A stretch of 64,000 nucleotides of DNA from Branchiostoma floridae (lineage: Eukaryota > Chordata > Leptocardii > Amphioxiformes > Branchiostomatidae): NCBI RefSeq assembly GCF_000003815.2, contig NC_049985.1, positions 17,862,435-17,926,434 on the forward strand. The letters are read 5' to 3'. A program made the position numbers and the translations under genes. How positions within the stretch are numbered: the first letter of the stretch is position 1; each line of letters starts with the position of its first letter. The notes under the pieces are model-generated. The model ran no database searches. It was not told the origin of the DNA and worked only from the letters and a program-made list of their open reading frames with translations. Positions 23,701 through 35,500 of this stretch are shown one piece after another.

Positions 23701-24642
23701 TAGACTTTCTTGGATACCTTAAAAGGAAGGCTATACGGCATTATTGCTTCCAGCTTGTTAGTTACGGCCGTGCTTGCTGTGTTCCAGCGCTGTGAGAGTA
23801 TGGCTGCCCCTGCAGGTGTTCGGAGTTGGGACGTTCCGGGCGGCGCTACAGGAAAAACTCTACCTCAGTCGGTACCTGTACCACAAGCTCAAAGGTGAAC
23901 TGTAAAATACATCATCATGTTTTTACCACAAGAGGCTTAACGTAACACAATTCTTAAAGTGTTGACACAATCTCCCTTTTATAGTTTGCTTATGTGAAGC
24001 TCTTGTGTTTAGCCTGAACAACCCAAATAACCAGCTTTTGTGTGGCCTTTGATTTTATGATTGGCATAAGATGCAGGATGTACAGTTAGGATCTGTTGCA
24101 TGAGAACTCATTTTTTTCATTTCCAAATTGTCTTCAAATGAATGAAGTATCATTTATGATGCTGATAAAAGTTAGTCATTAAGGTAGTAAGATAGGCAAG
24201 ATAACTCATGGTAAACTCGAGCGGTGCGTGGGTTTGGAAATGATCAGACGTTTCAGACAGCATCCGCACTAAGACAAGATCTGTTGATACGAAAGAATTG
24301 ATTTAAAAAATTATGTAAATGAGGTACCATTTCCAACGGTAGACCAACGTCTGCTTCGTCTCTGTCACAGCTGTCCCTGGGCTATTCGTCCTTGAGCCCC
24401 AGCTGTCCATCGTGCTGTTCCGGTACGAGGCCGTGCCCGGACAGCAGGGCTGTTACGAGGCGGAGTTTAACCTGCGGCTGCTGGGACAGGTGTGCCGGGA
24501 CGGGCAGGTGTTCCTGGCCTCCACCACGGTGCTGGGGCAGCTGTACCTGCGCGCGTGCGTGTTCGCCTTCAGGACGCACAGGGAACACGTGGACACGCTC
24601 GTCGCCAGCCTCAGGAACGGGCTGAAGGAGCTGCTGGGGTAA
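19048..24642 (+). CDS. Group II PLP-dependent amino-acid decarboxylase
   Basis: Nine exons: 19048-19303, 19812-19961, 20784-20967, 21313-21358, 21755-21865, 22377-22593, 23043-23205, 23788-23894 and 24371-24642. They splice in phase with GT-AG ends to 501 residues, the usual size. Motifs: GNLTSGGTVGN (167-177, phosphate side), HVDACYGG (287-294, with Asp289 for the pyridine nitrogen), and CDPHK with Lys321, the Schiff-base lysine, encoded at the exon 6/7 border and followed by GLFVPFGAG. The fold is that of aromatic-amino-acid, histidine and glutamate decarboxylases, and it should release CO2 from an amino acid in the cytosol. The substrate is not evident. HVDACYGG and the overall style resemble unassigned, bacterial-type members more than vertebrate AADC or GAD, as judged from memory. 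Exons 1, 6 and 7 all have partial tandem duplicates beside them. Confidence 0.93.
20699..20748. repeat. (ATTG)n microsatellite
   Basis: About 12 copies of a GATT/ATTG tetranucleotide in intron 2, about 35 bp upstream of the exon 3 acceptor. Confidence 0.95.
21430..21710 (+). mobile_element. tRNA-derived SINE
   Basis: TGTGGCTCAACTGGTAGCAG (A-box-like) and CCTGGTTCAATCCTTGGAAG (B-box-like) precede a non-tRNA body. It ends near an ACAATAACAACAACAATTATT tail. It lies in intron 4 of the decarboxylase gene. Confidence 0.7.
21930..22320 (+). pseudogene. Repeated copies of the decarboxylase exon 6 acceptor end
   Basis: Upstream of the true exon 6 (ACACAG then GAAGGATTGATCCCGTTTG), four or five diverged copies occur about every 85-105 bp: CTACAG+GAGGGTCTGATCCCG (21953), CTACAG+AAAAGGTTGATCCC (22026), CTGTAG+GATGGGTTAATCCCG (22107), CTGCAG+GAGAGGCTGATCAAG (22196) and a remnant near 22290. 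Each includes the pyrimidine tract CTTTCCTTCC and about 25 exonic bases, then intron-like sequence. Confidence 0.85.
22923..22996 (+). pseudogene. Decoy copy of decarboxylase exon 7 with an early stop
   Basis: CATGTTTGTACCCCCGCCATGTGCAG then GGCTGTTCGTCCCGTTCGG... duplicates the acceptor and the first 13 codons of exon 7, 90 bp upstream. It would read GLFVPFGAGLVRD-stop (TGA at 22991-22994). If the first acceptor were used the protein would end just after the catalytic Lys321. Confidence 0.85.
23206..23475 (+). repeat. 18-bp minisatellite regenerating the exon 7 donor
   Basis: The exon 7 end and donor (CACACTTCCG|GTGAGTTC) are repeated about 14 times as an 18-bp unit with variants (TTCTTGTGAGTTC, TTCCAGTGAGTTC, TTCCGGTAAGTTC). 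Many units keep a good 5' splice-site consensus. The first junction (23205) preserves phase with exon 8. Each later donor would add multiples of 18 bp, keeping frame and adding a six-residue period (S-S-T-L-P-V in one frame). Confidence 0.88.
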
Positions 24643-25835
24643 AATGTTGCGTCGTGCGTAACTGATAGAGTGTTGGACTTGAGACCTAATGGATGACATC
24701 AATACTCGCCGTGTCCCCGACGTTGTGCCCTTGGGAAAGGCACTTTACACGACCTTCCTCACTTCACCAAGGTGTAAAAACCTGGGGTACCTGGAATTAC
24801 GGAAGCAATTTTGTACTGTGTATGCGGCACTGTCAATAGAAGTTACTAACTTGAGTCAGTGCCACATTGTCCTCGTCTGTCCAAAGCCAATAGAAAAAAA
24901 GATGAAGTTCTTCACTCACAAACAAGGATTTACATTAGAATTTCGATGACCATATGAGATTATGCCATTTCGAAATTATTCACGGAATTATTGGGGCATA
25001 TGTGTCGAATGACAGTAATTTATAAGTACGCATTAGACTTTTTTGTTAAGATCAACGAGAGTTTTATGTATGTGTAGATAGAAAATTAGTTTAAGTCATA
25101 ATCTTCATATACATTAGAAGGTGAAAGCATAGATGATGCACAATTTCAATGACATATTTTAGATGTATCTGTAAAATCTGTAGTCTAAAATTTAAAAAGT
25201 ATTTTCACTTGGTGCGAAAATGAGAAGTTAAATTGCATTCTGTATGCCTAATATTGTTCAATAACTATGCTTCATGCCCCGTTATAATGTGCCCATGTAT
25301 ATGTAAAGAAGCAGGACAATTCGGGCCTCAACTTGGCTGTCATTTTAGAGATAACGTTAAATCATTCTACCACACAAGACCTACAAAAATTCCACCAAAC
25401 CTTGTACTAATGTTTGATCCACAGTCTTTATTTTGTAATAAATTTTTGCATTAGACGACAAAGAATTGAAGAAAAAAATTATAAAGAAGAAAACCAACAT
25501 TATATTATAATACAACATAAAGTGTCACTTAGATTGCTGCTATACAGAGACACGGGAATCATTTTTTTGTAGTTTATACGTCAGAATGGGTGAAGGTTAC
25601 GCTTCGACATAAATCAATTTTTGGAAATGAATTTTGACTGATCACTAAAAGGTCCGCCAGCTGGTCACGTGGATACGAGACTGTTAAGTCACGTGACTAA
25701 AAGATCAATGGTCCTTTAGGTCACGTGGTCTAAGTAGTTGGTCATTCGGGGCTAATGAAGGCTTCAGACTTGTTTCTGTTGGGACGAACTTTGATTTGTT
25801 CTTAACTTGATCAGATCTTAGAAACTTTGATATTG
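24643..25835. other. 3' flank of the decarboxylase gene with a SINE
   Basis: A SINE-like segment lies at about 24645-24800 (phrase GTTGTGCCCTTGGGAAAGGCACTT, also found near 31735 and 39405). AATAAA at 25437-25442 could be a distal polyadenylation signal. The remainder to 25835 is AT-rich with no gene seen. Confidence 0.45.
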
Positions 25836-25946
25836 TTCAGAACATGTTTTTGCAGACCTCCTGTGTGTTGAAGTCGATGAGAGTCGGGTCGGTGCCGTAG
25901 TACGCGTGTTTGTTGTTTGTTGTGTAAAGTTTTATTGTTTACTTGT
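25836..25946 (-). pseudogene. Partial copy of the BHMT-like A terminal exon
   Basis: The last about 75 coding bases of the terminal exon ([20 protein letters not shown]-type sequence) are repeated once immediately downstream of the gene A stop codon, separated by a TTGTTTGTTGTGTAAAG spacer. The same duplicate occurs twice after gene B (32286-32475) and in shortened form after gene C (41668-41775). Confidence 0.8.
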
Positions 25947-28900
25947 TCAGAACTTGTTTTTGCAGACCTCCTGTGTGTTGAAGTCGATGAGAGTCGGGTC
26001 GGTGCCGTAGTACGCGTGTTTGCTCATGTCGGCTGTGTATCGGGAGGCGGGCGGCTGCCGGCCCAGCGCCTCGGCCATGGCGCGGGTGAAGTGCGAGGCA
26101 TTCCCGCAGCAGATGCCCATGAAGCGGACGCCGAGGGCGTGTGCTTTGCGGGTGTAGGAGGCGATTTGCGACCGGCTGCAAAGCCACGGGTCCAGGTCTA
26201 AGGGAAAGGCGATCTTACCTGAAAGAAGTGCAAGAAAGAATCAGTTTCATGAAAGCATGAAATCTCAACTTTTCTGGTGATGCCTATGAACTGCGTTGGA
26301 AAAGCACAAGACAAAAATATATCGAAGAATTCTTTCCGTTTTGCGACATTCATTAGGTTCGAATGACTAATATTTGGGTCACGTGACCCTACGAACACGT
26401 GACGTCAGCAATTGGTCGAAAGCGATTGGTAATGCGAGCCTCGTGAAAGCAGCAGAATGTTAAACGTCATATGTGGGCTAGCCTCTACCAGGCTCCGTGG
26501 ATCGGTAGAATCATTAGAAACGGTAGAAACGCACTCTTCTGGCCGGCTAACTCCCCTATCGTACTATAGTATAGATTCTATTTGTCCAATTTCTACAATT
26601 AGACCACCGATCCACGAAGCCTGGTAGAGTCTAATGTGAGCCGCGATAACGTTCGAAACGGGTGTTCCGGACGGGGTTCTGCTGTTATCGCGCAGAATTA
26701 TTCGAACGCACTTCGAGTGCGCCGTTGTTCGGATGACAGATTCGGATATTGAGATTGCTGTTTTTGTTCGCGAACACCTAATTCCTCAACTTCTGGTGCA
26801 TCTAGCGTTTTTTCGGAGGGGGGGGGGCTGTGGGCTGGCCCTTCGGAGCAAAACCTCCTCGCTAATCCTCGAGTAATACAGAATAAGCAGTGTTGTATGC
26901 TATATTTAGTGATTACAGTACATGAGCCGGAAGACTTACCGTTGTCGTTCACGTCCTTCAGCGTCATGAAGTTGGGGTTCTCGGCGTCCGTGCGATACGG
27001 GACGGGCACGAAGGCCAGGGGCGTCTGTGCAACGATGCAACAAGGAAAAATCAAATTAATGGTAAGAAGTGTTAATTGAAATGAATTGGGAACTACCTAT
27101 AGCTAGTACGATGTGTTATCATAGCCTGGTATCCAGCCGTATTATAGCTCCCGATAGTCTCCAAGCAGACCTTACGGTGCCTTAGAGATAGATAGTATCA
27201 AAGCTGGCAAGGAGTTTAGCCGGCCAAAGGGAGATAACCGGCTAAGGCAGGGAGTCAAACGGGCAGCTGGTGCCGCTATACCAAGTCCCTTGCCAGCTTT
27301 GATACTATCTCTAAGGCACCGTAGGGTCTGCTTGGGGACTAGCTCCCGAGTCTCTTCTGTCCTCTCTGCAAATAGAGAGGACAGAAGAGACACGGGAGAT
27401 ATAATACGGCTGGATACCAGGCTAGCGTTATCACACCTAGTACGATGTGTTATGACACCTAGTACGATGTGTTATGACACCTAGTACGATGTGTTATGAC
27501 ACCTAGTACGATGTGTTATGACACCTAGTACGATGTGTTATGACACCTAGTACGATGTGTTATGACACCTAGTACGATGTGTTATGACACCTAGTACGAT
27601 GTGTTATGACACCTAGTACGATGTGTTATGACACCTAGTACGATGTGTTATGACACCTAGTACGATGTGTTTTGACACCTAGTACGATGTGTTACGACAC
27701 CTAGTACGACGTGTTATCACACCTAGTACGACGTGTTATCACACCTAGTACGATGTGTTATCACACCTAGTACGATGTGTTATCACACCTAGTACGGTGG
27801 ACTATCCCACCTCAATGCCGTTCTGTTTGGCCTCCTCCAGCACAGGCAGGGTGGTGGCGGGGCCGCGCCCGCAGTTCAGCCCCACCACGTCAGCCCCGGC
27901 CTCCGCTAGGCGGCGCAGCGCGTCCTGGATCAGTACGCCGTCTATCAGGTCGTCTCCACGCTTCAGATTAAAGCTCACCACCACGGGAATACCTGAGGGG
28001 GGGGGCATACTGTTTAGTCATGGTTTTATGTTTTACTTATGATTCGTTATCGACTTTTGACGACGCCTCAGGGGCGAGTCTAACCAGGTCGTCTCCGCGC
28101 TTCAGATTAAAGCTCACCACCACGGGAATACCTGGGGAAGGGTAGGGGGTGGCACCGTTTTATCTTATTTTTGGCTCTGCATAGTCTACGCTTTAAATTT
28201 AATCTAAAACAAATCACCCAGTACAACGAAAGACCATTTCAGTGGTACCCACATGTAAAATGAACAAGTCTTAAAACACTTGAGCTAAAAAAATGGAATA
28301 TTAAATCATCCTGTTTTTTAGGATTTAATACATTATAATTTGCCTTCAAAGCCGCAGCACAAGTGACTTGTTTTATTCGTGTGTCCATTCATGGTCAATT
28401 TATTTGTTTGGGCTCTGAGTAGTCTACATTTACAATTTCACAAACTACCATTCTAAATTTATATTAGATGTCATAAGTCACCGGAATAACAGCATCACAA
28501 GTGTTGTCAGGGTGCACTGTTACATACATAGAAAGACTACAAACGAAAAATAATCTCAGGTTCACTGGCCAATACACATCGCACACGGATTGAGTACCTT
28601 TGGCATATTTCCTGACGCACTCCAGAGCCAGTTTAGCCTCTGCGTAGGCAAAAAACGTCTCAGCAAGGATAAAGTCACACCCGCCCTCCTCCATTATCCA
28701 CTCCAACTGCTCCTGTGTGACAGAACAAAGGGAACATCGAAAATGCAGGTCGAAATATTGCCATTTTCGTCTCAGGGCTAGCAGAGCATGTTTTTCTTTG
28801 ACTTCTGTTATCACTTGTTAACACTGTGATTTTTAAAAAGTTTTTCCCAATGCAACAAATAAAGCAATTTTTTTGGTGTCCACACAACAGCCTTCATCAA

Positions 28901-31081
28901 GTTCGAATGACCTATCATTTTAGCCACATGACCCTATGTCAGGACGTGACGTCATTAATTTGTCAAAAGTGCTGGGAACTTTGTAACGCCCCTCGTCAGA
29001 TCAAGGACGTTATATCAACGTCCTTGGTCAGATTGAACTACAGTTCACAAAGAAGAGCTAGTCATTCAAGGAATTAACTTAATCTCGATGGCTTACTAGT
29101 AAACAACCTTGCAGTTCTACCTCACCTTAAACATGGCGTGTGCGCGCCCCTCCCAACTCGGGTCCGCCTGGTCGTAGATGTTGAGGTTGCAGATGTTTCC
29201 CGCCATGAGCGTGCCTGTATCGTCTGCCACCTTCCTCGCCAGGCGCAGCGCCGTGCGGTTGATCTTCTCCAGGTCCGCCTCCCGCCCGATGATGCGCATT
29301 TTCTCACGGTGCGCGTAGTACTGTAACGTCATCACAAACGCACTATTAACATCGATGATCAAATTGTCCTTTGTTTTGGTGACACCTACCTACATACCAA
29401 GTATCATACATCATACCAAACACCTTCTTGAGTTACCTATATGTAGAATAAAATCAATTCGCTGGGGGTGCATTCCTGTAATTTAAAAAATTCCTTTTAC
29501 AAACAATTAGCCGAAATCGAGTTCAAACGTCCAAAACAGTATCTTCTACACATAACAGGCACATATTCCGCAGGATTTCAGGTTAGAGGGACTTGGAGGC
29601 CTGCCTATACCCTGTTACATGTTTTTAATTAGGGACTTTCCTATCCAGCCTCGTTTTGGTGCATGACCCTGGATGACCCCGGAAAATCCAAGATGGCCGC
29701 CACATTTGGAATGACTCTATTCCTGTTGACGCGCATGCGCATTCAGAAGTATAAACGAGCCTATTACCGTGAAGGCCAGCACTACGTCACTTCCGGCATG
29801 CACGAACTCCCTATGCAGACCCTCCACTAGTTCCGGGCGCTCGATGACGACTTCCGATACGAAACCATCGGCCTTCAAATATACGTGTCGCTTGAACTTG
29901 AANNNNNNNNNNNNNNNNNNNNNNNNNNNNNNNNNNNNNNNNNNNNNNNNNNNNNNNNNNNNNNNNNNNNNNNNNNNNNNNNNNNNNNNNNNNNNNNNNN
30001 NNATACATCTTCTTTCCATAACACACCAGCTTTGATTAATACCACAGTATTTGACAGATGTTCTATGTCTTTCATTGCTAAGCATTTCAGATTGTCCCTC
30101 TTTTCTATGCTATAATCCTTTAAGGACCCCTTCCTATCTTTAGATAAGCTCGCTTGACCTCCCCCACCCGCCTGTTGAATGGAATAACCCGTCTGTCCAT
30201 AGTCATGTTGACAGGTACGGACTTGGCCCACTGTCAAACCAGCCGCAGAACACACACAGACGGTGTGCCGGACATGTAGTGTTTATGGCATAGCGGTACA
30301 AGGTGACTGAACTTTGGAAAAACAACTCGCTGTTATTGTTACGGCAAACGCCAAACAACAGCACCTGGATAATATGATTTTTGAAACGGTCAGACGTTTT
30401 AGGTAGAATCCACTTAGTCTACCTTTTGGTGTCACGGAGGAAAGACAGTGGACGCTACCTGAAACGTCTAGGACCGTTTCCAAAATCATATCCAGTTCAA
30501 GTTGTTTGAGTGACTGTTGTTTGGCGTAGCTGCTATTGTTTTTAAGTCTGTATAGTGAGCCAAACATAGCGATGTTTCAAAGTTTTCTTATGTAAAAAAA
30601 ATAAAACCCTCCGTAGTAGATAAAATTTCGTGGTGAACTGAACCGCCTTGGTAGAAAAATGCTTCGCCGTGTTACTGCCACCTCCTTTCCGCTTTGGGAC
30701 AGCTTAAAAAGATATTTCACTGATCGAATTTAATAGCTAGAGGACCGATCGCTTTACGTTTGAACGTTTTGAAGTGTTTGGAATCATCTCTGATATCATG
30801 AATCATTTTCCACTTATGAAATAAATTGTTAGAAAAATCTTATTTCGGTCCCTGAACGGTCGCTCAGCGAAAGTAGAAAGGGTGTAAAACATCGGCCTGT
30901 CGTGCGCACTTCGCCATTTAGATTCCATTTAGACTATAGAGGGTGGGCAATACATAGTGCGTTACACTACACATGCGCTAATTACACTACTTATGCGCTC
31001 AGATCAAATATACAACACCGTTACTTGATACCGGCTTACTGCAGATGTAGCAATGTTGAACTTACCCTTGGGTTTAGACAT
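25947..31081 (-). CDS. BHMT-like homocysteine S-methyltransferase A (gapped)
   Basis: Minus strand exons: 31066-31081 (MSKPK), a second exon from 29768 up into the N gap at 29903, then 29126-29320, 28598-28712, 27811-27992, 26940-27024 and 25947-26218. All visible junctions are in phase. About 351 residues are expected. The family transfers a methyl group to homocysteine through a Zn ion held by three cysteines. These are visible in VGLNCGRG and GICCGN. At about 351 residues it lacks most of the C-terminal dimer arm of vertebrate BHMT (about 406). Exon 2 differs from its paralogues at usually constant spots ([20 protein letters not shown] instead of [20 protein letters not shown]), so this copy may be relaxed or specialised. 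The part of exon 2 that aligns with the BHMT DGGF loop is hidden in the gap. Confidence 0.85.
26470..26640. mobile_element. MITE (CTCTACCAGGCTCCGTGGATC family)
   Basis: The left arm CTCTACCAGGCTCCGTGGAT pairs with the right arm ATCCACGAAGCCTGGTAGAG. The interior contains TTTGTCCAATTTCTA. The same family occurs nested at 36140-36325. It lies in the last intron of gene A. Confidence 0.8.
27122..27424. mobile_element. Foldback MITE of about 300 bp
   Basis: The left arm TAGCCTGGTATCCAGCCGTA mirrors the right end TACGGCTGGATACCAGGCTA. Internal paired arms (GATACTATCTCTAAGGCACC on the right matching the left) make a multi-stem foldback. It is non-coding and lies in gene A's intron between the GLNC exon and the following exon. 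Confidence 0.85.
27425..27810. repeat. 22-bp minisatellite
   Basis: About 17 copies of CACCTAGTACGATGTGTTATGA abutting the donor of the gene A exon at 27811. Gene B has an unrelated triplication of about 50 bp at the same junction (33835-33945) that shares the GCTAGTACGATGGACTATCCCACC phrase. The array probably grew from donor-flanking sequence. Confidence 0.9.
28082..28135 (-). pseudogene. Partial copy of the GLNC exon acceptor end, gene A
   Basis: About 48 bases beginning at an AG acceptor (CCCCAG then GTATTCCCGTGGTGGTGAGC...) repeat the first codons of the exon at 27811-27992, about 140 bp upstream in minus sense. The equivalent copy in gene B is at 34222-34270, so this duplication predates the A/B split or was converted. 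Confidence 0.85.
29903..30002. other. Assembly gap (100 N)
   Basis: Exactly 100 N bases interrupt exon 2 of BHMT-like gene A. The true size is unknown. By analogy with genes C and D, the gap could hide a repetitive decoy-exon array. Confidence 1.
30345..30532. mobile_element. MITE in intron 1 of gene A
   Basis: CGCCAAACAACAG on the left and CTGTTGTTTGGCG on the right bound an inner stem (ATGATTTTTGAAACGGTC with GACCGTTTCCAAAATCAT). A diverged copy occupies the equivalent place in gene B (38520-38690), so insertion preceded the A/B duplication. Confidence 0.8.
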
Positions 31082-32285
31082 GGCTCGAACACCTTTTGTC
31101 ACAACAGACTGTCTGTAACTCAGCTTGTGGCAAAAATGAGCCAGGCTCGATGTGGCAAAAACTGGCTGGAACTGCTTTGAACTGGTGAATAGTGGGTGTT
31201 TTGACCCCAGAAGAAAACCACACCATGCGTGTGTACATGCTTCTCTTGAACCCTGAGACAACAATACCACGTGACCCGGAACTGATTTGAACTACCGTTA
31301 CGGGGTAGACAAAATGCGGTGTGCTTTTGTTATGTACCTTTGCACGAGAATAACCGCTAACGATAATTATTGGCCCAAAACCCTTTGTTGCCGGCGCGAG
31401 ACTAGATCGGTAGCTAAAAACGTAACGTTATGGATCAGTCGCACAGTTCATCAAGGCCGTACGAGCTGCGTTTTTGTTTTACATTATCTTATCTCAGGTA
31501 AACATTGAGGCTGACGAAGTTTCAGTTTGATAACTTGGATGCAAAACGATTGGTCAAAGTGAAGAATAGCTTCTTCCCCGGAAACATTACCTGAACCAAT
31601 ACAGTGTCAATAGTAGACAGACAATACTGACTTGTTGTCTTGTACACACACTCCCGTGTGACCGCACCTCTAGGACAAGGCCGCTAGGCCCTACATGCAG
31701 GGACAGGTGCTAGGCCCTGCATACTAGTATTTTACCCTTGGGAAAGGCCCTTTGCACCTATTTCTTCACTCGATCCAGCTGAAAATAAGTACCTGGCTTC
31801 GGTTAGAGACGCCGTTTTAATCATATGGGATGTGAAGCGTATTTGCTGTGTCAGGTGTTCGTGACAAAGTATCATGTAGCTACACAAAGCAAGACGCTCT
31901 CCTAAGGACACAGAATAGAAACTCAAATTCTCGTAGATCAAGATTTTTGTTTCTATTTTCTTGACGTTCACCACAAAACAAGGCTCATGAAGTCACTCAT
32001 GCGTTTTGTGTTACAGTACTGGATTCCGAAGAAAGATGTTCGTTAACCCTTGTCTTAAAAAGTTTAATATTGTACCCCAAAAGGAAGCTTGTTCCATAAC
32101 GATGTAGTTCTAGGAAATTAGCTCTCAGCGTGGAACTTCCTCTTAAGAAGTGGATCAAAAAATGATGCTTTGCTTCCTTGGAAATGGCAAAACGTGATTG
32201 ATCATATTTAAAGTTACGCTATCCTACAGCTAGGTTTTAAACGCTCTATCTAACCTCTAACGCCGGGATGGCCCATTGTTAATGT
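31082..32285. other. Intergenic, between BHMT-like genes B and A
   Basis: This stretch should hold the gene A promoter. A SINE-like fragment at about 31690-31810 contains CCTTGGGAAAGGCCCTTTGC and GAAAATAAGTACCTGGCTTC. A phrase at 31970-32060 (CACAAAACAAGGCTCATGAA) also occurs near 7120. No gene was seen. Confidence 0.45.
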
Positions 32286-32507
32286 CAGAACTTGTTTTTG
32301 CAGACCTCCTGTGTGTTGAAGTCGATGAGAGTCGGGTCGGTGCCGTAGTACGCGTGTTTGTTGTTTGTTGTTGTGTACAGTTTTATTGTTGACTTGTTCA
32401 GAACTTGTTTTTGCAGACCTCCTGTGTGTTAAAGTCGATGAGAGTCGGGTTGGTGCTGTAGTACGCGTGTTTGTTGTTTGTTGTGTACAGGTTTATTGTT
32501 GACTTGT
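32286..32507 (-). pseudogene. Two partial copies of the gene B terminal exon end
   Basis: Two head-to-tail copies (32286-32365 and 32398-32475) of the last about 75 coding bases lie downstream of the gene B stop. They are separated by TTGTTGTTTGTTG and a TTTATTG-bearing spacer, which on the minus strand contains AATAAA and might supply polyadenylation signals. Confidence 0.8.
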
Positions 32508-35500
32508 TCAGAACTTGTTTTTGCAGACCTCCTGTGTGTTGAAGTCGATGAGAGTCGGGTCGGTGCCGTAGTACGCGTGTTTGCTCATGTCGGCTGTGTA
32601 TCGGGAGGCGGGCGGCTGCCGGCCCAGCGCCTCGGCCATGGCGCGGGTGAAGTGCGAGGCGTTCCCGCAGCAGATGCCCATGAAGCGGACGCCGAGGGCG
32701 TGCGCTTTGCGGGTGTAGGAGGCGATCTGAGACCGGCTGCACAGCCACGGGTCCAGGTCAGAAGGGAAGGCTATCTTACCTGAAATAAACATTTGGAAGA
32801 ATCAGTTCAAAGCGGACGCTATTATGCAAGCAAGAAAGCTCATATTTACTAGTGATTAAGATGCATATGAAATATTTCAAAAAGCACAACACAAATTGTA
32901 TCGAATAATTCTTTAGCTTTCCGTTCTGCGACATTTATCAGGTTCGAATGACCCATCTGTTAGGTCACGTGACCCTACGACCACGTCGAAAGTCATTGAT
33001 CATGAAAGTCTCGTGAAAGCAGCCCTATGTTAAATATTGTTTTACGTCATAACTGGTTCGCGATAACGTTCGATACGGGTGTTCCGGACCGGGTGGTAAC
33101 TTGGGTTCACGTGGAGCTCTGCTGTTACTGCACAGGCTTCCATGGAATCATTCAAACGCACTTCGAGTGCGCCGTTGTCGGTGATTGGAATAACGGATTC
33201 GGAAATTGCTTTTGTTACTACATGTATTTTGAAATTTCTCAACTTCCGGCGCATCTAGCATTGAACTTGATGTGCGTTTTTATTGGATGGGTCGGCTGTC
33301 GACTGGTCCCTCGAGCGATACAGAATAAACCGTGTTGTATTCTGTATTTAGGGATTACAGTACATGAGCCGGAACGGTTACCCTTGTCGTCCACGTCCTT
33401 CAGCGTTATCATGTTGGGATTCTCGTCGTCCNNNNNNNNNNNNNNNNNNNNNNNNNNNNNNNNNNNNNNNNNNNNNNNNNNNNNNNNNNNNNNNNNNNNN
33501 NNNNNNNNNNNNNNNNNNNNNNNNNNNNNNNCAACGCCTCCCCCCCCCCCACAAAAAAAAACTGCCCCGTTTCGACTGCAAGGGAGTCTACCTCGTGCAG
33601 TCTACATGTACTTATTCCCTCTGCTCTGGCATATGTTTCGCTCATTTTGATTGGCCAGTGCCTGCATATCCCTTACTTTCTTGTGCATATTGCTCATCCT
33701 GATTGGTCAGAATGAATTGACACCGGCACTGGTGATAAATAGTGAAATAAAGTAATGCATAGAATATGATAACGATGCAATAAGGAAAATGAAAGTAATG
33801 GTATGAATCAAGGTAATGTCTGAACTATCTATGAGGCTAGTACGATGGACTATCCCACCTTGATGCCGTTCCTATGAGGCTAGTACAGTGGACTATCCCA
33901 CCTTGATGCCGTTCCTATGAGGCTAGTACAGTGGACTATCCTACCTTGATGTCGTTCCTCCTGGCCTCCTCCAGCACAGGCAGGGTGGTGGCGGGCCCGC
34001 GCCCGCAGTTCAGCCCCACCACGTCAGCCCCGGCCTCCGCTAGGCGGCGCAGCGCGTCCTTGACCAGCACGCCGTCTATCAGGTCGTCTCCGCGCTTCAG
34101 GTTAAAGCTGACCACCACGGGAACGCCTGAGGGGGGAGGGGGGGTACTGTTTTAGTCATGGTTTCATGTTCTAGTCATGATTCATTATCGACTTTTGGCG
34201 ACGCCTTAGGGGCGAGCCTTATCAGGTCGTCTCCGCGCTTCAGGTTAAAGCTGACTACCACGGGGACACCTGCGGAGGGGAGCGTACTGTTTTAGTCATG
34301 ATCCATTTATCGACTTTTGGCGACGCCTCAGTTGGAGCCTAATCACCTCACTTGGTGTTGGGGAGGGGATATGTTTTAGTCATCATCCATTCATCTATTT
34401 TGGCTCAATGTAGGCTACCTAAGGGTGCAGTCACATACGCTTTCCAATCGTGGTACGGTCGGTAACTCTTGGCATTTGTGGGGATAGCCATGCATGTGTC
34501 CTGCACAGTTCCGCTGTACATGTCTTGCATACACCGTTGAAAAGGCTGTTTCAAATCCCTGTCGGTGGTTGGTTCTGTCACAACCAGCTGCTGGGCAACC
34601 ATATGGGCAAACACCACGTGACGAACGCACGGCATATGGTATGTGACCGCGCTGACCGCGCAGCACACGTGTCATGAGGGTGCACGGTTAAATACAAGGA
34701 CTACAAACAACACGGGATCCATTACCTGACGCTCTGAGTACTTGCCTAAACACACCTCACACGGATTGAGTACCTTTGGCATATTTCCTGACGCACTCCA
34801 GAGCCAGTTTAGCCTCTGCGTAGGCAAAGAAGGTCTCAGCAAGGATGAAGTCACACCCGCCCTCCTCCATAATCCACTCCAACTGCTGCTGTGTGGTAGA
34901 AACAAAAGGAACATCGAAAAATGCAAGAGGGTTTGCAAGGGGTGTGGGTGTGTGGAAGAACCCCCTAGCCTCAAGGAAAGCAATTTACTCAAAATTTGGT
35001 CTCCTACCCACGAATTATTTGAATAAGGGGGCGTACTTTGCGAATTATGAGAAATGTAAATGAGCTGCCAACGCAATACAGAAAAGGGGCATGCAAACAC
35101 TCATGGAGTTCAATCTATGTTGCAATATTAAAAACAACATTCCAATGTCGGAATCCGGTATTCTAATAGTCGACAATGTCGCACTCAAAGCGCGTTGGAA
35201 TTATTTGATGGAAGCACGTGTGATAACAGTAGCACTTCATGTGATACCCTCAGTCACCGCCCGGTCATGAACACACGTATCGAACGTTATCACGGACCTG
35301 GTATGAAATAAAACTTTAGTGAACAACAATACCGTTCTTACCGTACCTTAAACATGGCGTGCGCGCGCCCCTCCCAGCCCGGGTCCGCCTGGTCGTAGAT
35401 GTTGAGGTTGCAGATATTTCCCGCCATGAGCGTGCCGGTGTCGTCTGCCACCTTCCTCGCCAGGCGCAGCGCCGTGCGGTTGATCTTCTCCAGGTCCGCC

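Noticed and set aside
31287-31508. Small ORF upstream of gene A
   Set aside because: No similarity recognised and no splice or start context; probably random.
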